Assembly (NCBI GenBank): GCA_019359715.1
Contig: JAHHGS010000086.1
Location: 1 to 45,792, forward strand
Source of the DNA: Aphanocapsa sp. GSE-SYN-MK-11-07L
GTDB taxonomy: Bacteria; Cyanobacteriota; Cyanobacteriia; Thermosynechococcales; Thermosynechococcaceae
Length of the DNA: 45,792 nt
Reading direction: 5' to 3'
The translations under genes and the position numbers were made by a program. Below, piece after piece: positions 32,889 to 42,660 of the stretch. Each line of letters begins with the position of its first letter. The stretch's first letter is position 1. A model generated the notes under the pieces. It saw only the letters and a list, made by a program, of their open reading frames with translations. It had not been told where the DNA came from and ran no database searches.

Positions 32889-35330
32889 TCAGGACATGGC
32901 GTGAATTGCAGCTAGGGCAGCAGGAGCTGCCAAATTGCTTGGCGGTTGGAGATCCAGATCTTCCTCTCGCCGAAAAGCATCAACTTGAATTGCATCAGTG
33001 CTTGCCAATTCAGCAGCGTGCAGCAACTCAAGGTCTGGTTTTGAAATAATTCCGGCTACCAAGGCCGCTTCGACCAGTTGCTCAGGCTTGCCCGCTGGCA
33101 GTTGTCCGGCTCGGCTGGCGGACTTGATTTTTTTGCGGATCGCTTCGGCTTGATCACAGAGACGACAAGCTTGTTCTAGCCGCCCCAGCGCTTGATCAGG
33201 ATCAGTAGGAATGTAGATACCCGCCGTGAGACGATCGCGATCGCTACCCGGCGTTTGCAGGCGGCGGGCAATTTGGCTACCCACGTGATCCGCAGGCAGG
33301 CTGCCAATTGGATTGAGTCGCCACCAGCCGAGGAGGGGAAGGCGGGCGATCGCGGGTAGAGGCAAATTGCTCAAAATGCCCTCAAACCCCTGTTGAATTT
33401 GGGACAGGCTATATTGCACCCCCCAGTGGACAAAAGCCAGATCCTCAGGGTTACGCCCTTCTGCCTCAAAGCGGCGCAGCGTTGCTGTGGCCAGATACAG
33501 CCAAGAAAGAATGTCGGCTAGCCGTCCGGTTAACTTTTCGTGGCGTTTTAACGTGCCGCCAAATCCAATCAGCACCAGATCCGTCAAGAGGGCAAAGCTA
33601 GACGCCGCCCAGGCCAGTTTCTGGTAGTAGCGAGCCGTTGCCCCGGAGACAGGCGCTAGAGCCAGATAGCCCCGCGAAAGACTAAGTAACACAGTCCGGA
33701 AGCCATTCCGAATTGTAAACCCGATGTGTTGCCACAGGAGTTGATCAAAAGCAGTAACATCTTTGGTTTGCAGGGCCGAGACTTCGGCATAGAGATAGGG
33801 ATGAGCGCGGATTACACCCTGCGCAAAAATCATCATTGTCCGGGTGAGAATGTTAGAGCCTTCGACCGTAATGGGAATTGGCATCGCCGTGTAAAGATTG
33901 GCCAGCAAGTTGCGCGGCCCACGACAAATCCCGGCTCCACCCAGGATATCCATGCCGTCATTGACGATTTTGCGAGCCAACTCGGTGAACTGATATTTGG
34001 CGATCGCCGACACCACCGCTGGCTTTTCCCCCTGATCCACTGCGCCACAGGTATAAATGCGAGCCGCTTCCATTAAATAGGTTAGGCCGCCAATCCGAGC
34101 TAGGGGTTCTTCAATTCCTTCAAACCGCCCAATCGGTAGCCCAAATTGCCGTCTGACCGTGACATAGTCGCCAGTGACTCGGGCCACGAATTTTGCCACC
34201 CCTGTAGAGCTAGCCGGAAAGCTAATTCCGCGCCCGGCCGCCAGAGACTGCATCAGCATCTTCCAGCCCTGCCCCGCCTGTTCAATCCCACCGATGATTT
34301 GCGCCGCCGGAATCACGACATCTTGCCCAGCGATCGGGGAATTGTAGAACGGTACGCCCATCGGGTCATGGCGTTGGTCAATCTTCACCCCCGGTGTATC
34401 CGCTGGAATCAGGGCACAGGTAATTCCAGGTTCTTTGCCCTTGCCCAGCAAATTGTCTGGATCAGAAAGCTGGAAGGCCAGCCCAATCAGGGTGGCGATC
34501 GTGCCTAAAGTAATGTAGCGCTTACAGAAGTTCAAGCGCAAATAGAGCTGACCATCTTCCCCCCGAAAAACCGTGCCTTGGGCCGTAATGCTGGCCGCAT
34601 CCGACCCTGCCAGTGGTTCTGTTAAAGCAAAGCAGGGAATCGCCTCGCCTCGCGCCAGTCGGGGCAGATACTCGTCTTTCTGAGCGGCTGTGCCGTAGTT
34701 GAGCAGCAGTTTAGCTGGCCCCAGCGAATTCGTCACCCCCACCGTTGCCGTGTAGATAAACGAGCGAGAGGCTAACTTCGCCATCACGGTGCTATAGGCC
34801 AAATGCGAAAACCCCAATCCGCCGTACTCTAGCGGAATCATCATGCCCAGGAATCGTGCTTGCTTCAAATAGCCCCAAACCTGGGCTGGCAGATCCTTCT
34901 GGCTATAAATTTCCCAATCTGTAGCCATTGAGCAGACCTGCTCAACCGGCCCATCTAGAAAGGCTTGCAGCTCCGGTGTGACTTCAGGATAAGGTTCACT
35001 GATCAGCCGCTGGAAATTGGGTTTGCCGGCAAAGAACTCCTGCTCCACCCAAACCGTCCCTGCTGCGATCGCGGCTTGTTCCGTCTCCGAAATCGTCGGC
35101 AATAGCTTCAGCGCAGTCATTCCCCGCATAATCGGCAGTGTAAAAATCACCTGTCGCAGCAGCGGAATGTTCAAAACCACCGCTACTGTTCCCAGAAATA
35201 TCCAGCTCCAAATCGGAGCGTGAAATACCGCCAAGACAGCCGCAAAATAAAGTGACCACAGCCAAAGCGGTACGCTAATGTAGCCCAGGAGTAACAGCAC
35301 CAAGAGCAAAGCAATCAGTAAGTAAAGCAT
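32889..35330 (-). CDS. fadE: FadE-type acyl-CoA dehydrogenase
   Basis: An 813-residue protein matching proteobacterial FadE in length and plan. It has two to three N-terminal hydrophobic helices (residues 1-60). The acyl-CoA dehydrogenase core follows, with KARFLGMMIPLEYGGLGFSHLAYSTVMAKLASRS-like text, CFALTEPLAGSDAASITAQG (flavin/substrate signature) and DILGGAGICRGPRNLLA. A DUF1974-like C-terminal region completes it. It catalyses the first oxidation of fatty acyl-CoA to 2-enoyl-CoA at the membrane, passing electrons to the quinone pool via flavoproteins. It is the last gene of a four-gene operon and starts 13 bases after the thiolase. AGGA precedes the ATG. Confidence 0.93.
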   Translation of the reverse strand: MLYLLIALLLVLLLLGYISVPLWLWSLYFAAVLAVFHAPIWSWIFLGTVAVVLNIPLLRQVIFTLPIMRGMTALKLLPTISETEQAAIAAGTVWVEQEFFAGKPNFQRLISEPYPEVTPELQAFLDGPVEQVCSMATDWEIYSQKDLPAQVWGYLKQARFLGMMIPLEYGGLGFSHLAYSTVMAKLASRSFIYTATVGVTNSLGPAKLLLNYGTAAQKDEYLPRLARGEAIPCFALTEPLAGSDAASITAQGTVFRGEDGQLYLRLNFCKRYITLGTIATLIGLAFQLSDPDNLLGKGKEPGITCALIPADTPGVKIDQRHDPMGVPFYNSPIAGQDVVIPAAQIIGGIEQAGQGWKMLMQSLAAGRGISFPASSTGVAKFVARVTGDYVTVRRQFGLPIGRFEGIEEPLARIGGLTYLMEAARIYTCGAVDQGEKPAVVSAIAKYQFTELARKIVNDGMDILGGAGICRGPRNLLANLYTAMPIPITVEGSNILTRTMMIFAQGVIRAHPYLYAEVSALQTKDVTAFDQLLWQHIGFTIRNGFRTVLLSLSRGYLALAPVSGATARYYQKLAWAASSFALLTDLVLIGFGGTLKRHEKLTGRLADILSWLYLATATLRRFEAEGRNPEDLAFVHWGVQYSLSQIQQGFEGILSNLPLPAIARLPLLGWWRLNPIGSLPADHVGSQIARRLQTPGSDRDRLTAGIYIPTDPDQALGRLEQACRLCDQAEAIRKKIKSASRAGQLPAGKPEQLVEAALVAGIISKPDLELLHAAELASTDAIQVDAFRREEDLDLQPPSNLAAPAALAAIHAMS

Positions 35331-35343
35331 GATATTCCTGCCT

Positions 35344-36531
35344 TTAAACCCTTAAATTCTCAATCACCCCCGCCGCTCCCATCCCACCGCCGACGCACAT
35401 GGTAATCAAGCCATAGTGAATGCCGCGCCGTTGCATTTCGTGCAGCAGGGTGGCGGTCAGTTTAGCGCCAGTGCAGCCCAAAGGATGACCCAGGGCGATC
35501 GCGCCGCCATTGACATTGATGATTTCTTCGTTTAAGCCCAGTTTGCGAATTACGGCTAGGGATTGGGCGGCAAAAGCTTCGTTGAGTTCGATTAGGCCGA
35601 TGTCAGCCAGAGTAAGACCGACTTGATGCAGCACTTTTGGCACAGCTTCGACTGGGCCAATCCCCATAATTTCGGGTGCTACACCGGCAACAGCGAATCC
35701 CAGCAATCGCCCTAGTGGTTGAATGCCCAACTCTCTGAGCTTGCCTCCGCTAATCAAGATCGCTGCGGCTGCTCCATCCGACATTTGCGAGGAGTTACCG
35801 GCTGTCACGCTGCCGCCGAGCCGGAAGACTGCCGGTAGCTTGGCGAGGGCTTCTAGACTGGTATCCACTCGCGGGCCTTGATCAACTTGGAATACTTTAT
35901 CTACGGTTTGGAGTTGACCGTCAACATAGAGAGTTTGATGGATTGGCACCGGAATGATTTCTTCGTCAAAGCGTCCGGCTTCGCTGGCCGCGATCGCTCG
36001 CTGGTGCGATCGCAACGCAAAGGCATCCTGATCGGCACGGGAAATCTGATAGTGGTCAGCCACGTTCTCTGCCGTCAAGCCCATTGTGCAGTAGACCTGG
36101 GGAGCTTCAGCCACTAACTCTGGATTCGGAGCTAGCAGGTGTCCGCCCATCGGAATTAGGCTCATTGATTCCGCCCCACCAGCAATCATTATCTCCGCTT
36201 GCCCACTCACGATCGCTTGATGGGCGATGGCGATCGCCTGCAACCCAGAGGCGCAGAAACGATTCACCGTTGCCCCGGCCACAGAATTGGGCAGTCCGGC
36301 CCGTTGGGCGATTACCCGTCCCAAATTGAAGCCCTGCTCAGCTTCTGGAAAAGCACAGCCAAAAATAACATCATCAATCTGGGCTGGCTCCAGCACTGCT
36401 ACTTTCTGGAGAGCGGCTTGAACCGCGATCGCCCCTAAATCATCAGGACGGATGTGGCGCAGCGTACCCCGTGGTGCTTTTCCGACAGCAGTTCTGACGC
36501 TACTAATGATATAGGCAGTTGGTGTAGTCAT
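35344..36531 (-). CDS. fadA: Acetyl-CoA acyltransferase (thiolase)
   Basis: A 395-residue thiolase. The acyl-accepting cysteine is Cys93 in [13 protein letters not shown]. The other catalytic residues lie in [21 protein letters not shown] (His) and [14 protein letters not shown] (Cys). [18 protein letters not shown] and IIPVPI are also typical. It cleaves 3-ketoacyl-CoA with CoA to give acetyl-CoA in beta-oxidation. GAGG lies eight bases before ATG at 36531, so this start is preferred over the GTG three codons earlier. It starts 10 bases after the end of the bifunctional dehydrogenase gene and is clearly in the same operon. A cyanobacterial PHB-type PhaA role is less likely given its partners. 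Confidence 0.94.
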   Translation of the reverse strand: MTTPTAYIISSVRTAVGKAPRGTLRHIRPDDLGAIAVQAALQKVAVLEPAQIDDVIFGCAFPEAEQGFNLGRVIAQRAGLPNSVAGATVNRFCASGLQAIAIAHQAIVSGQAEIMIAGGAESMSLIPMGGHLLAPNPELVAEAPQVYCTMGLTAENVADHYQISRADQDAFALRSHQRAIAASEAGRFDEEIIPVPIHQTLYVDGQLQTVDKVFQVDQGPRVDTSLEALAKLPAVFRLGGSVTAGNSSQMSDGAAAAILISGGKLRELGIQPLGRLLGFAVAGVAPEIMGIGPVEAVPKVLHQVGLTLADIGLIELNEAFAAQSLAVIRKLGLNEEIINVNGGAIALGHPLGCTGAKLTATLLHEMQRRGIHYGLITMCVGGGMGAAGVIENLRV

Positions 36532-36541
36532 AGTATGCACC

Positions 36542-38944
36542 TCAATTCCTCAGTGGTTTCTTAGTTCTGAGCATGTGTGCGATTCGGTCTTGGGTTTTTG
36601 ATTGACTCAATAACGGGATAAATCTTTCCCGCTCTAGTTGCAGTAGGTAGGTTTCTGAAACGAGGGCGGGAGCAGATAAGTCTCCACCCGTCATCACGTA
36701 GGCGAGATGGTTGGCCAGGATGCGATCGTAGTCGCTGGCAAAACCGCCCTGCTGGAAGATATAGGCAGCGTGTTCTAGGATGGCTCGTCCAGGATGACCC
36801 AAAACTGTAATCGCGTTATTGTCCGGTGGCGGGGTGTAGCCTTCCCGATCTAGGCGCAGCACTTCTTGTTTAGCCACGAAGAGGCGGCGATCGCCATTCA
36901 TGACAATTTGAGTTGTGGGGGGTAAGTAGCCCCAGTCTTGAGCTTGCTGGGCACTGCTGGAGACTTTGGCCATGGCGATGGTTTCAAAGGCCCGCTGGAG
37001 GAAGGGCTGAATGTCGCCAACGGCTTCACTGGCAGCCCGTTCGACGGCCCGGCTGACCATCCGCATGATGCCGCCAGCACCGGGAATTAGCCCAACGCTC
37101 AATTCCACCAAGCCAATGTAGGTTTCGGCGGCGGCCACGACTTGTGGGCAGGCCATTACTAGTTCGGTGCCGCCGCCCAGCACTCGTCCCTGAATTGCCG
37201 CCACAATTGGGCGGGGCGCATAGTGAATTCGTTGCAGCAGGGATTGGAATTGGTCGATTAAATTAGCGATCGCCGTCAAATTGCCTGACTGGGCCAAGCC
37301 GGCCATTTCGGCGAGATTGGCTCCGCCAGAAAAGTTAGCGCTGTCATTCCCAATCACCAGCCCCCGGAATTCGCCGCTCTCAACTCGCGACAGCACTTCG
37401 GCTAATCCTTCCACCACCTTGAGGCTGAGGGTATTGCCTTTGGATCGAAACTCATAAAGAGCCACGCCTTGACCAATATCCAGTAAAGCTGCTTCTGAGT
37501 TTTGCCACAGCGTATGGTTCAGGTCGGCTTTGATCTGACTGAGGTGAATTTCGTCAGTCGGGGTAGCTAACAAGATTGGCCCCGGCTGAGAAAGCACAAC
37601 CCCAGACGTAAAACAGGCTTCAGCCGGACAAGTCTCTTGAGCTGCCTGCGGGTGCTGGGCGATCGCGGCTTGATAAAAGCCTGTTGCTCCTTCAAATCGC
37701 AGCTTCGTTACCCAAGCCGGAACGATGATACCGCTGGTTTCCATATCGGCTAGCACTTGCTCAAAGCCGAGGCTGTCCCAGAGTTCAAACGGGCCAACTT
37801 CCCAGCCAAACCCCCAGCGAATGGCGCGATCGATTTCGGCCAAATCATCGGTAACTTCAGGAATGCGACGGGCGCAGTAGCCTAATAGCGATAGAGTTGA
37901 TTCCCGGAAAAAGCTGCCAGCCCGTCCGCGATCGCGGTAAAGGGCTGGCAAACGCTGCTTTAAATCAGCAATTTTAGCGATCGACTCAATCTCACCCAGA
38001 TCAAGCGGTTTGGCTGGTTCGTACGCCAGGGTTTGGGGATTTAGAGATAGAATCTGACCACCCTGCTTGCGATAAAAGCCCTGCCCAACTTTAGCCCCCA
38101 GTCTGCCCTGAGCAACCAACTGCTTCAGCAGTTCAGGCACCTGGAACATCTGCCGACTTTCGTCTTCGGGAATGGCTGGATAGAGATGTTCGGTGACGGC
38201 AACCAGCGTATCTAGCCCGACCAGATCGGCGGTGCGGAAAGTGGCTGATTTCGGCCGCCCCACCAGCGGGCCGGTTAGGGTATCAATTTCTTCAATCCTA
38301 TATCCGGCATCGGTTACGCCCCGTAGCCCCAGTAAGGTTGCATACAAGCCGATTCGATTGGCAATGAAATTCGGGGTATCTTTGGCAACCACAATTCCTT
38401 TGCCCAAATGCAGGCGGGCAAACCATTGCAGCCGCTCCAGAACTAGCGGATCGGTATCTGGAGTAGGAATCAGTTCTAGGAGCTTTAAGTAGCGAGGTGG
38501 ATTGAAGAAGTGGGTGCCTAAAAACCGCTGCCGAAAGGAGTCAGAGCACCCTCTAGAGATCGCCTGAATTGACAAACCGCTGGTGTTAGTAGAAACGATC
38601 GCATCGGGGCCAACCACGACTTCCAGGCGGGACATCAGCGCTTGCTTGGTCGGTAAATCTTCGACTACTGCTTCAATCACCCAGTCCACCTCTTTGAGGC
38701 GGTCAAAGTGCTGCTCGAAGTTACCCAGCGTCACCCGACGCGCTGTTTTCTCAGTAAAAAAGATTGGCGGCGAGAGTTTGAGCGCTGCGTTAAAGGCTGT
38801 TTCAACCAGATCATTTTTGTTGCCAACAGGAGCTGGCAAATCTAACAGATGGACTGATAAACCAGCATTCGCTAAATGGGCGGCAATTTGGCTACCCATC
38901 ACCCCGGCACCAAGGACGGCGGCGGTTCTGAATGGTTTAAACAT
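36542..38944 (-). CDS. fadN: 3-hydroxyacyl-CoA dehydrogenase / enoyl-CoA hydratase (FadN-like)
   Basis: An 800-residue bifunctional beta-oxidation enzyme in FadN order. The dehydrogenase comes first ([27 protein letters not shown], then [21 protein letters not shown] with the catalytic His, then [12 protein letters not shown]). The crotonase domain comes last (residues about 480-700: [66 protein letters not shown]). Both crotonase glutamates (GGGTE and GLVE) are kept, so both hydratase and dehydrogenase steps should work. GGGAG precedes the ATG by eight bases. It begins 18 bases after the lipase-ligase gene and ends 10 bases before the thiolase. Confidence 0.93.
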   Translation of the reverse strand: MFKPFRTAAVLGAGVMGSQIAAHLANAGLSVHLLDLPAPVGNKNDLVETAFNAALKLSPPIFFTEKTARRVTLGNFEQHFDRLKEVDWVIEAVVEDLPTKQALMSRLEVVVGPDAIVSTNTSGLSIQAISRGCSDSFRQRFLGTHFFNPPRYLKLLELIPTPDTDPLVLERLQWFARLHLGKGIVVAKDTPNFIANRIGLYATLLGLRGVTDAGYRIEEIDTLTGPLVGRPKSATFRTADLVGLDTLVAVTEHLYPAIPEDESRQMFQVPELLKQLVAQGRLGAKVGQGFYRKQGGQILSLNPQTLAYEPAKPLDLGEIESIAKIADLKQRLPALYRDRGRAGSFFRESTLSLLGYCARRIPEVTDDLAEIDRAIRWGFGWEVGPFELWDSLGFEQVLADMETSGIIVPAWVTKLRFEGATGFYQAAIAQHPQAAQETCPAEACFTSGVVLSQPGPILLATPTDEIHLSQIKADLNHTLWQNSEAALLDIGQGVALYEFRSKGNTLSLKVVEGLAEVLSRVESGEFRGLVIGNDSANFSGGANLAEMAGLAQSGNLTAIANLIDQFQSLLQRIHYAPRPIVAAIQGRVLGGGTELVMACPQVVAAAETYIGLVELSVGLIPGAGGIMRMVSRAVERAASEAVGDIQPFLQRAFETIAMAKVSSSAQQAQDWGYLPPTTQIVMNGDRRLFVAKQEVLRLDREGYTPPPDNNAITVLGHPGRAILEHAAYIFQQGGFASDYDRILANHLAYVMTGGDLSAPALVSETYLLQLERERFIPLLSQSKTQDRIAHMLRTKKPLRN

Positions 38945-38962
38945 GATGCTAACTCCCTTGGG

Positions 38963-41920
38963 TTAGGTCGTAAATCGGGGACTGAGCGACTGAGCAGAGA
39001 GTGGACAGGGCGGGCTTGGTGTGATCGGACAAGTGATATCAGTCAGATCAAACTCCGCCAGATCGGTAGGGGTCTGGATAATCGGTTTGGATCGGCTCTT
39101 GCTGTCAACTTCCCCATACAAAGCCGCAATTTCTGCCCGGAATCGCTGGTTGACTTGGCAGCGATCGATCTGACCTTGAGCAGTCAACAGTTGATTCGCC
39201 ACCGTCAACTCGGCATTAATTAACCGGAACCGTTTCAAAATCGCCCAGTAGGGCGAATGACAATTGGCGGCATCGACTAGCCCCTGATACCACTCGATAA
39301 CGCAAGGATGCTGAAGCAACCCTTCTGCGTCGAGGTTTAGCCCAATTTGGCGGCACCGATTGCGCAGGGCAGGCAAATCAGGAAAAATCAAAGCCGCACA
39401 GAATTTGCGCTCTGCCCCAATCACAACTACTTGGTTGACTAAAGGCGACAGTTGCAGCCGGGCTTCTAGCGGTCGGGGGGCAATATATTTTCCAGTCGAG
39501 AGTTTGAACAGGGCTTTCTTGAGTCCAGTCAGGGTCAGCCGACCGTCTGGGGTGATTTTGCCTAAATCTCCGGTCTGCCACCAGCCTGCTGGATCAACTG
39601 CCGCCTCGGTTGCGGCTGGGTTTTTGTAGTAGCCGGCTGTGATATACGGGCCGCGCAGCAGAATTTCTCCATCCGCCGCGATCGCCACTTCCATCCCCGG
39701 AATTGCCGTGCCAACACTGCCAGCCTGATTACTGCTGGGGCGATTAAAGCAAACCACCCCACTGGCTTGCGTCAAGCCATAGCCCTGTAAAATTGGCACT
39801 CCGGCCGCCGCGAAAACATTCGCTAGCTCTGTTTTTAAGCCTGCGCCACCGCTCAGCAAGTACTTCAGCCGTCCGCCAAACAGCGATCGCCATCGCCGCA
39901 GTACTAAGCGATCCGCCAGCTTGAGCAGAAGTGGATCAATGCCGCTGGCGGGCTGTCCCAATTGATAGCGCTGGGCGACGCTGACTGCCCAGTTAAAGAT
40001 CAGCCGCACCCAATTTGGCTTTAGTTTGCTGCCTCGCTCTAAAATCTGGCTGTAGATTTTCTCTAATAGCAGCGGCACGGTAGCCAAAATCGTCGGCTGA
40101 ACGGACTGGAGATGCCGCAGGACTCGATTTGGATCAGAAAAATAAATACTGTGCCCATAGTAGGTATGGCTATACAGCAGAAGGCGAGCAAACACGTGGG
40201 TGAAGGGCAAAAAAGCCAAGACGACTTCCACCGCCCCCCAGCCCAAATCTGGGATTTCGGCAAAGGTGGCTAGGGCATTGCCTGCCAGATTGGCATGGCT
40301 CAGCATCACCCCCTGAAGCTGACCGTTGGTATCTGGAATATAAATAATCGTCGCTAGGTCTTGGGGGCTGAGGGCAGCCCGGAGCGCTTGCAGCTTGCTG
40401 CTAGAAATCTCCGCTTCTCCGTTAGCTTGCAGTTCCGCCAAGGAAAAGACCTGGAGGCGATCGGGCAGGCAAATTTGGGTTTTTGGATCAGCCGCCTGGG
40501 AACACAGATGCAGATTGAGTCCAACCGCTACCGGATCTAATCCTAGTTTGTTGGCCAACTGGCTCGGATCAAACTGCTCTGCCTGCGATTGCGATCGCAA
40601 CTGCGGCCAATCCTCTGGCACCTGAGCGATCACAATCTGCTGCAACTCTGGCAGTTCTGATAGATAAGGCACAACTTGCTCCAACAAATCCAGGTTGCTG
40701 AGGATGAGGGCTTTTGCTTCGCTGTGCTGGAGCACGAAGACAATATTTTCCAACGTCTGGGTGAGGTCAATCGGTACATCGACTAACTGCGCTAACAAAC
40801 AGCTTTGATCTGCGATCGCAAAGTTCAAATCAGAGTGCATCAAAAATGCAACCCGATCGCCCTTGGTCAACCCCAAATTCAGCAGTCCTAAGGCCGCCGC
40901 TTCCACCTGCTGGCGAACCGCTTGATTCGAGAGGGCTTGCCAGCCAGTTTCTGTCCACTGATTAAAGGCGCTGGCGTTGGGAGCGCGATTACAAGCAGCA
41001 TCCAGCAATGCGGGCAGAGTTTTTCCGAATCCAATGCTTGGTGAATTCTCCAATCCACAGGCGGTGAAAGGTTGACATCGCTCTGCCCCTTCTAAATGCC
41101 GATCTAACCAAACGTCTACATCCGTGAACATTCGGTGGTAGTCCAGATCAATGTAGAGGTCGTGATAGGAGCCAGGATATTCCCGGTGTTCTTTATCTGG
41201 AAACAGCACGTGCTGAAAAAACGCCCGGCTTCCCTCCGGGGCAGTCACGCGATCGCCGCTCCCATGCATAATCAGCAGCGGAATTTGCAGATCGGCCGCA
41301 TGATCATTAATCCAATTCACCGTCGCAAAAAACTCAGTTACCAGCCGCGCACTGCCATACTCATGTCGCAGCGGGTCTTGCAGATAAGCAGCGAGGGCGA
41401 TTGGATCACGGGAAGCCAAATTTTTAGCCAGCCCAGACCTCAAGCTAAACCGAGGCATCAGCTTTGATAGCCATTTGCCCAGCTTTAGTTTGTAAGCCGG
41501 AACGCTAATTTTGCCCAAGGCCGGAGCCGTTACAATCAACCCCTGAATCTGCTTCGGCGATCGCAGCCCATAATCGAGCACAATCGTTCCGCCCAAACTG
41601 TGCCCCCAAAGAATAATCGGACAGCCCGATCGCTGGGCCCGAATCTGCTGCAAAAAAGCCGCTAAATCTGCCCGAAACTCCAGCCAACGGTTGATATGTC
41701 CCCGCTGCCCTGACGATCGCCCATGCCCGCGCAAATCCAAAGCATAAACCTCATAGCCTTGCGGCACCAGATACTCAACCACATTCTGAAACACACCACT
41801 GTGTCCACCCAGTCCGTGCACCAAAACCACGATCGCCTGGCTAGATGATTCTGGATGCCAACTCTGGAAATAGAGATGGCAATCTCCAAAGCCTTTAAAT
41901 GTGCCTTCGAGGTGTTTCAT
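38963..41920 (-). CDS. Alpha/beta-hydrolase (lysophospholipase-like) fused to acyl-CoA-ligase-like domain
   Basis: A 985-residue two-domain protein. Residues 1-285 are a monoglyceride-lipase-like hydrolase: VLVHGLGGHSGVF, LDLRGHGRSSGQRGH, nucleophile Ser108 in GHSLGG, Asp223 in HGSGDR and His253 in GSYHDLYID. Residues about 305-930 are an AMP-forming ligase of the long-chain acyl-CoA synthetase type: VMLSHANL (538-545), LPFTHVFARLLLY, YGLTQ (714-718), GWWQTGDLG (Asp785) and KLSTGKYIAPRPLE. The ATP loop normally reading TSGTTGxPKG is IPDTNGQLQG (528-537), the YGLTE glutamate is Gln718, and GRKK is GLKK. Fatty acid release and activation on one chain is the likely role, but ligase activity is uncertain. 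It heads the beta-oxidation operon. Confidence 0.88.
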   Translation of the reverse strand: MKHLEGTFKGFGDCHLYFQSWHPESSSQAIVVLVHGLGGHSGVFQNVVEYLVPQGYEVYALDLRGHGRSSGQRGHINRWLEFRADLAAFLQQIRAQRSGCPIILWGHSLGGTIVLDYGLRSPKQIQGLIVTAPALGKISVPAYKLKLGKWLSKLMPRFSLRSGLAKNLASRDPIALAAYLQDPLRHEYGSARLVTEFFATVNWINDHAADLQIPLLIMHGSGDRVTAPEGSRAFFQHVLFPDKEHREYPGSYHDLYIDLDYHRMFTDVDVWLDRHLEGAERCQPFTACGLENSPSIGFGKTLPALLDAACNRAPNASAFNQWTETGWQALSNQAVRQQVEAAALGLLNLGLTKGDRVAFLMHSDLNFAIADQSCLLAQLVDVPIDLTQTLENIVFVLQHSEAKALILSNLDLLEQVVPYLSELPELQQIVIAQVPEDWPQLRSQSQAEQFDPSQLANKLGLDPVAVGLNLHLCSQAADPKTQICLPDRLQVFSLAELQANGEAEISSSKLQALRAALSPQDLATIIYIPDTNGQLQGVMLSHANLAGNALATFAEIPDLGWGAVEVVLAFLPFTHVFARLLLYSHTYYGHSIYFSDPNRVLRHLQSVQPTILATVPLLLEKIYSQILERGSKLKPNWVRLIFNWAVSVAQRYQLGQPASGIDPLLLKLADRLVLRRWRSLFGGRLKYLLSGGAGLKTELANVFAAAGVPILQGYGLTQASGVVCFNRPSSNQAGSVGTAIPGMEVAIAADGEILLRGPYITAGYYKNPAATEAAVDPAGWWQTGDLGKITPDGRLTLTGLKKALFKLSTGKYIAPRPLEARLQLSPLVNQVVVIGAERKFCAALIFPDLPALRNRCRQIGLNLDAEGLLQHPCVIEWYQGLVDAANCHSPYWAILKRFRLINAELTVANQLLTAQGQIDRCQVNQRFRAEIAALYGEVDSKSRSKPIIQTPTDLAEFDLTDITCPITPSPPCPLSAQSLSPRFTT

Positions 41921-42660
41921 TGTGATTTGTCCTCAAATCAGGCAAAAGGAGAGAAGAAGGCAGAAGTGATAAGGCAGAAGGCAGAAGGTTTTGGAGCAAA
42001 TCCCATGACCAGATTCACAGCGCTTCCTGCGGGATGTAGTTCTTCTGGAGCAGCACAGCTCCGACAACTCGCCTCTGACTTGATCAGAATCGAAAAAATG
42101 ATATCGCCATCCCCCTTAATTCTGGGGATTTTTAAATTCCCTACTGCCTTCCCTAGCGGCAAAAAGGTCGAAGCTTTGATTTCATTCAGAACAATATTTG
42201 TCCGTCTACTTTCTTAGATAAACCCAATAGCAGGCGGTCTCAATCCTCTAACTGAAGAACTGATGCGGACTACTTGTCCATTGATTTCACCTCAAGAAGC
42301 CGCTTCTGAGACAATCAAGATTCCCAAGAGGCGCTAACTGTTAATCTACGATTAACTATATTTTAAAGGTTTTAACCTGATACCAGGACTTCTTGTTTAA
42401 AATTTAACTTGATCAACTGTTCTAAGTTATTTAAATCCGCTCTAGCTCCAGATTGATGAAATTTTTAGAATGACCCGAACGCAAAGCACCATCGTTATGG
42501 GACAGCGATCGGGTTTGAGCATTAAGTATCCTGAATTGCAGTTAGGATTGAAATAGCCTAACGGCTTTAAATCGTTTGGCTAGTTTGCTCTGAGGAATTT
42601 TCTGGCATTAGAATGATCGAATTTTCCCAGAATGACTGATCCTGAAACTGCAATTCACGG
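41921..42660. other. Intergenic region between divergent genes
   Basis: About 740 bases between the start of the beta-oxidation operon and the glycosyltransferase gene. GAGGA about nine bases before the ATG at 41920 is the operon's ribosome binding site. A heptamer repeat lies at 41952-41988. Short frames at 41855-42217 and 41938-42162 show no family and are rejected. From 42200 to 42660 the sequence is AT-rich with no clear structure. Promoters for both flanks should lie here, but none was pinned down. Confidence 0.45.
41952..41988. repeat. Heptamer tandem repeat (GGCAGAA)n
   Basis: Copies of GGCAGAA start at 41959, 41973 and 41980 in a strict 7-base register, with degenerate units AGAAGAA at 41952 and GTGATAA at 41966. 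This is like the short tandemly repeated repetitive sequences known from filamentous cyanobacteria. It lies in the leader or promoter zone of the beta-oxidation operon. Confidence 0.6.

Noticed and set aside
41855-42217. 120-codon plus-strand frame over the heptamer repeats
   Set aside because: It starts inside the lipase-ligase gene, and its sequence is dominated by the repeat translation. It is probably non-coding.
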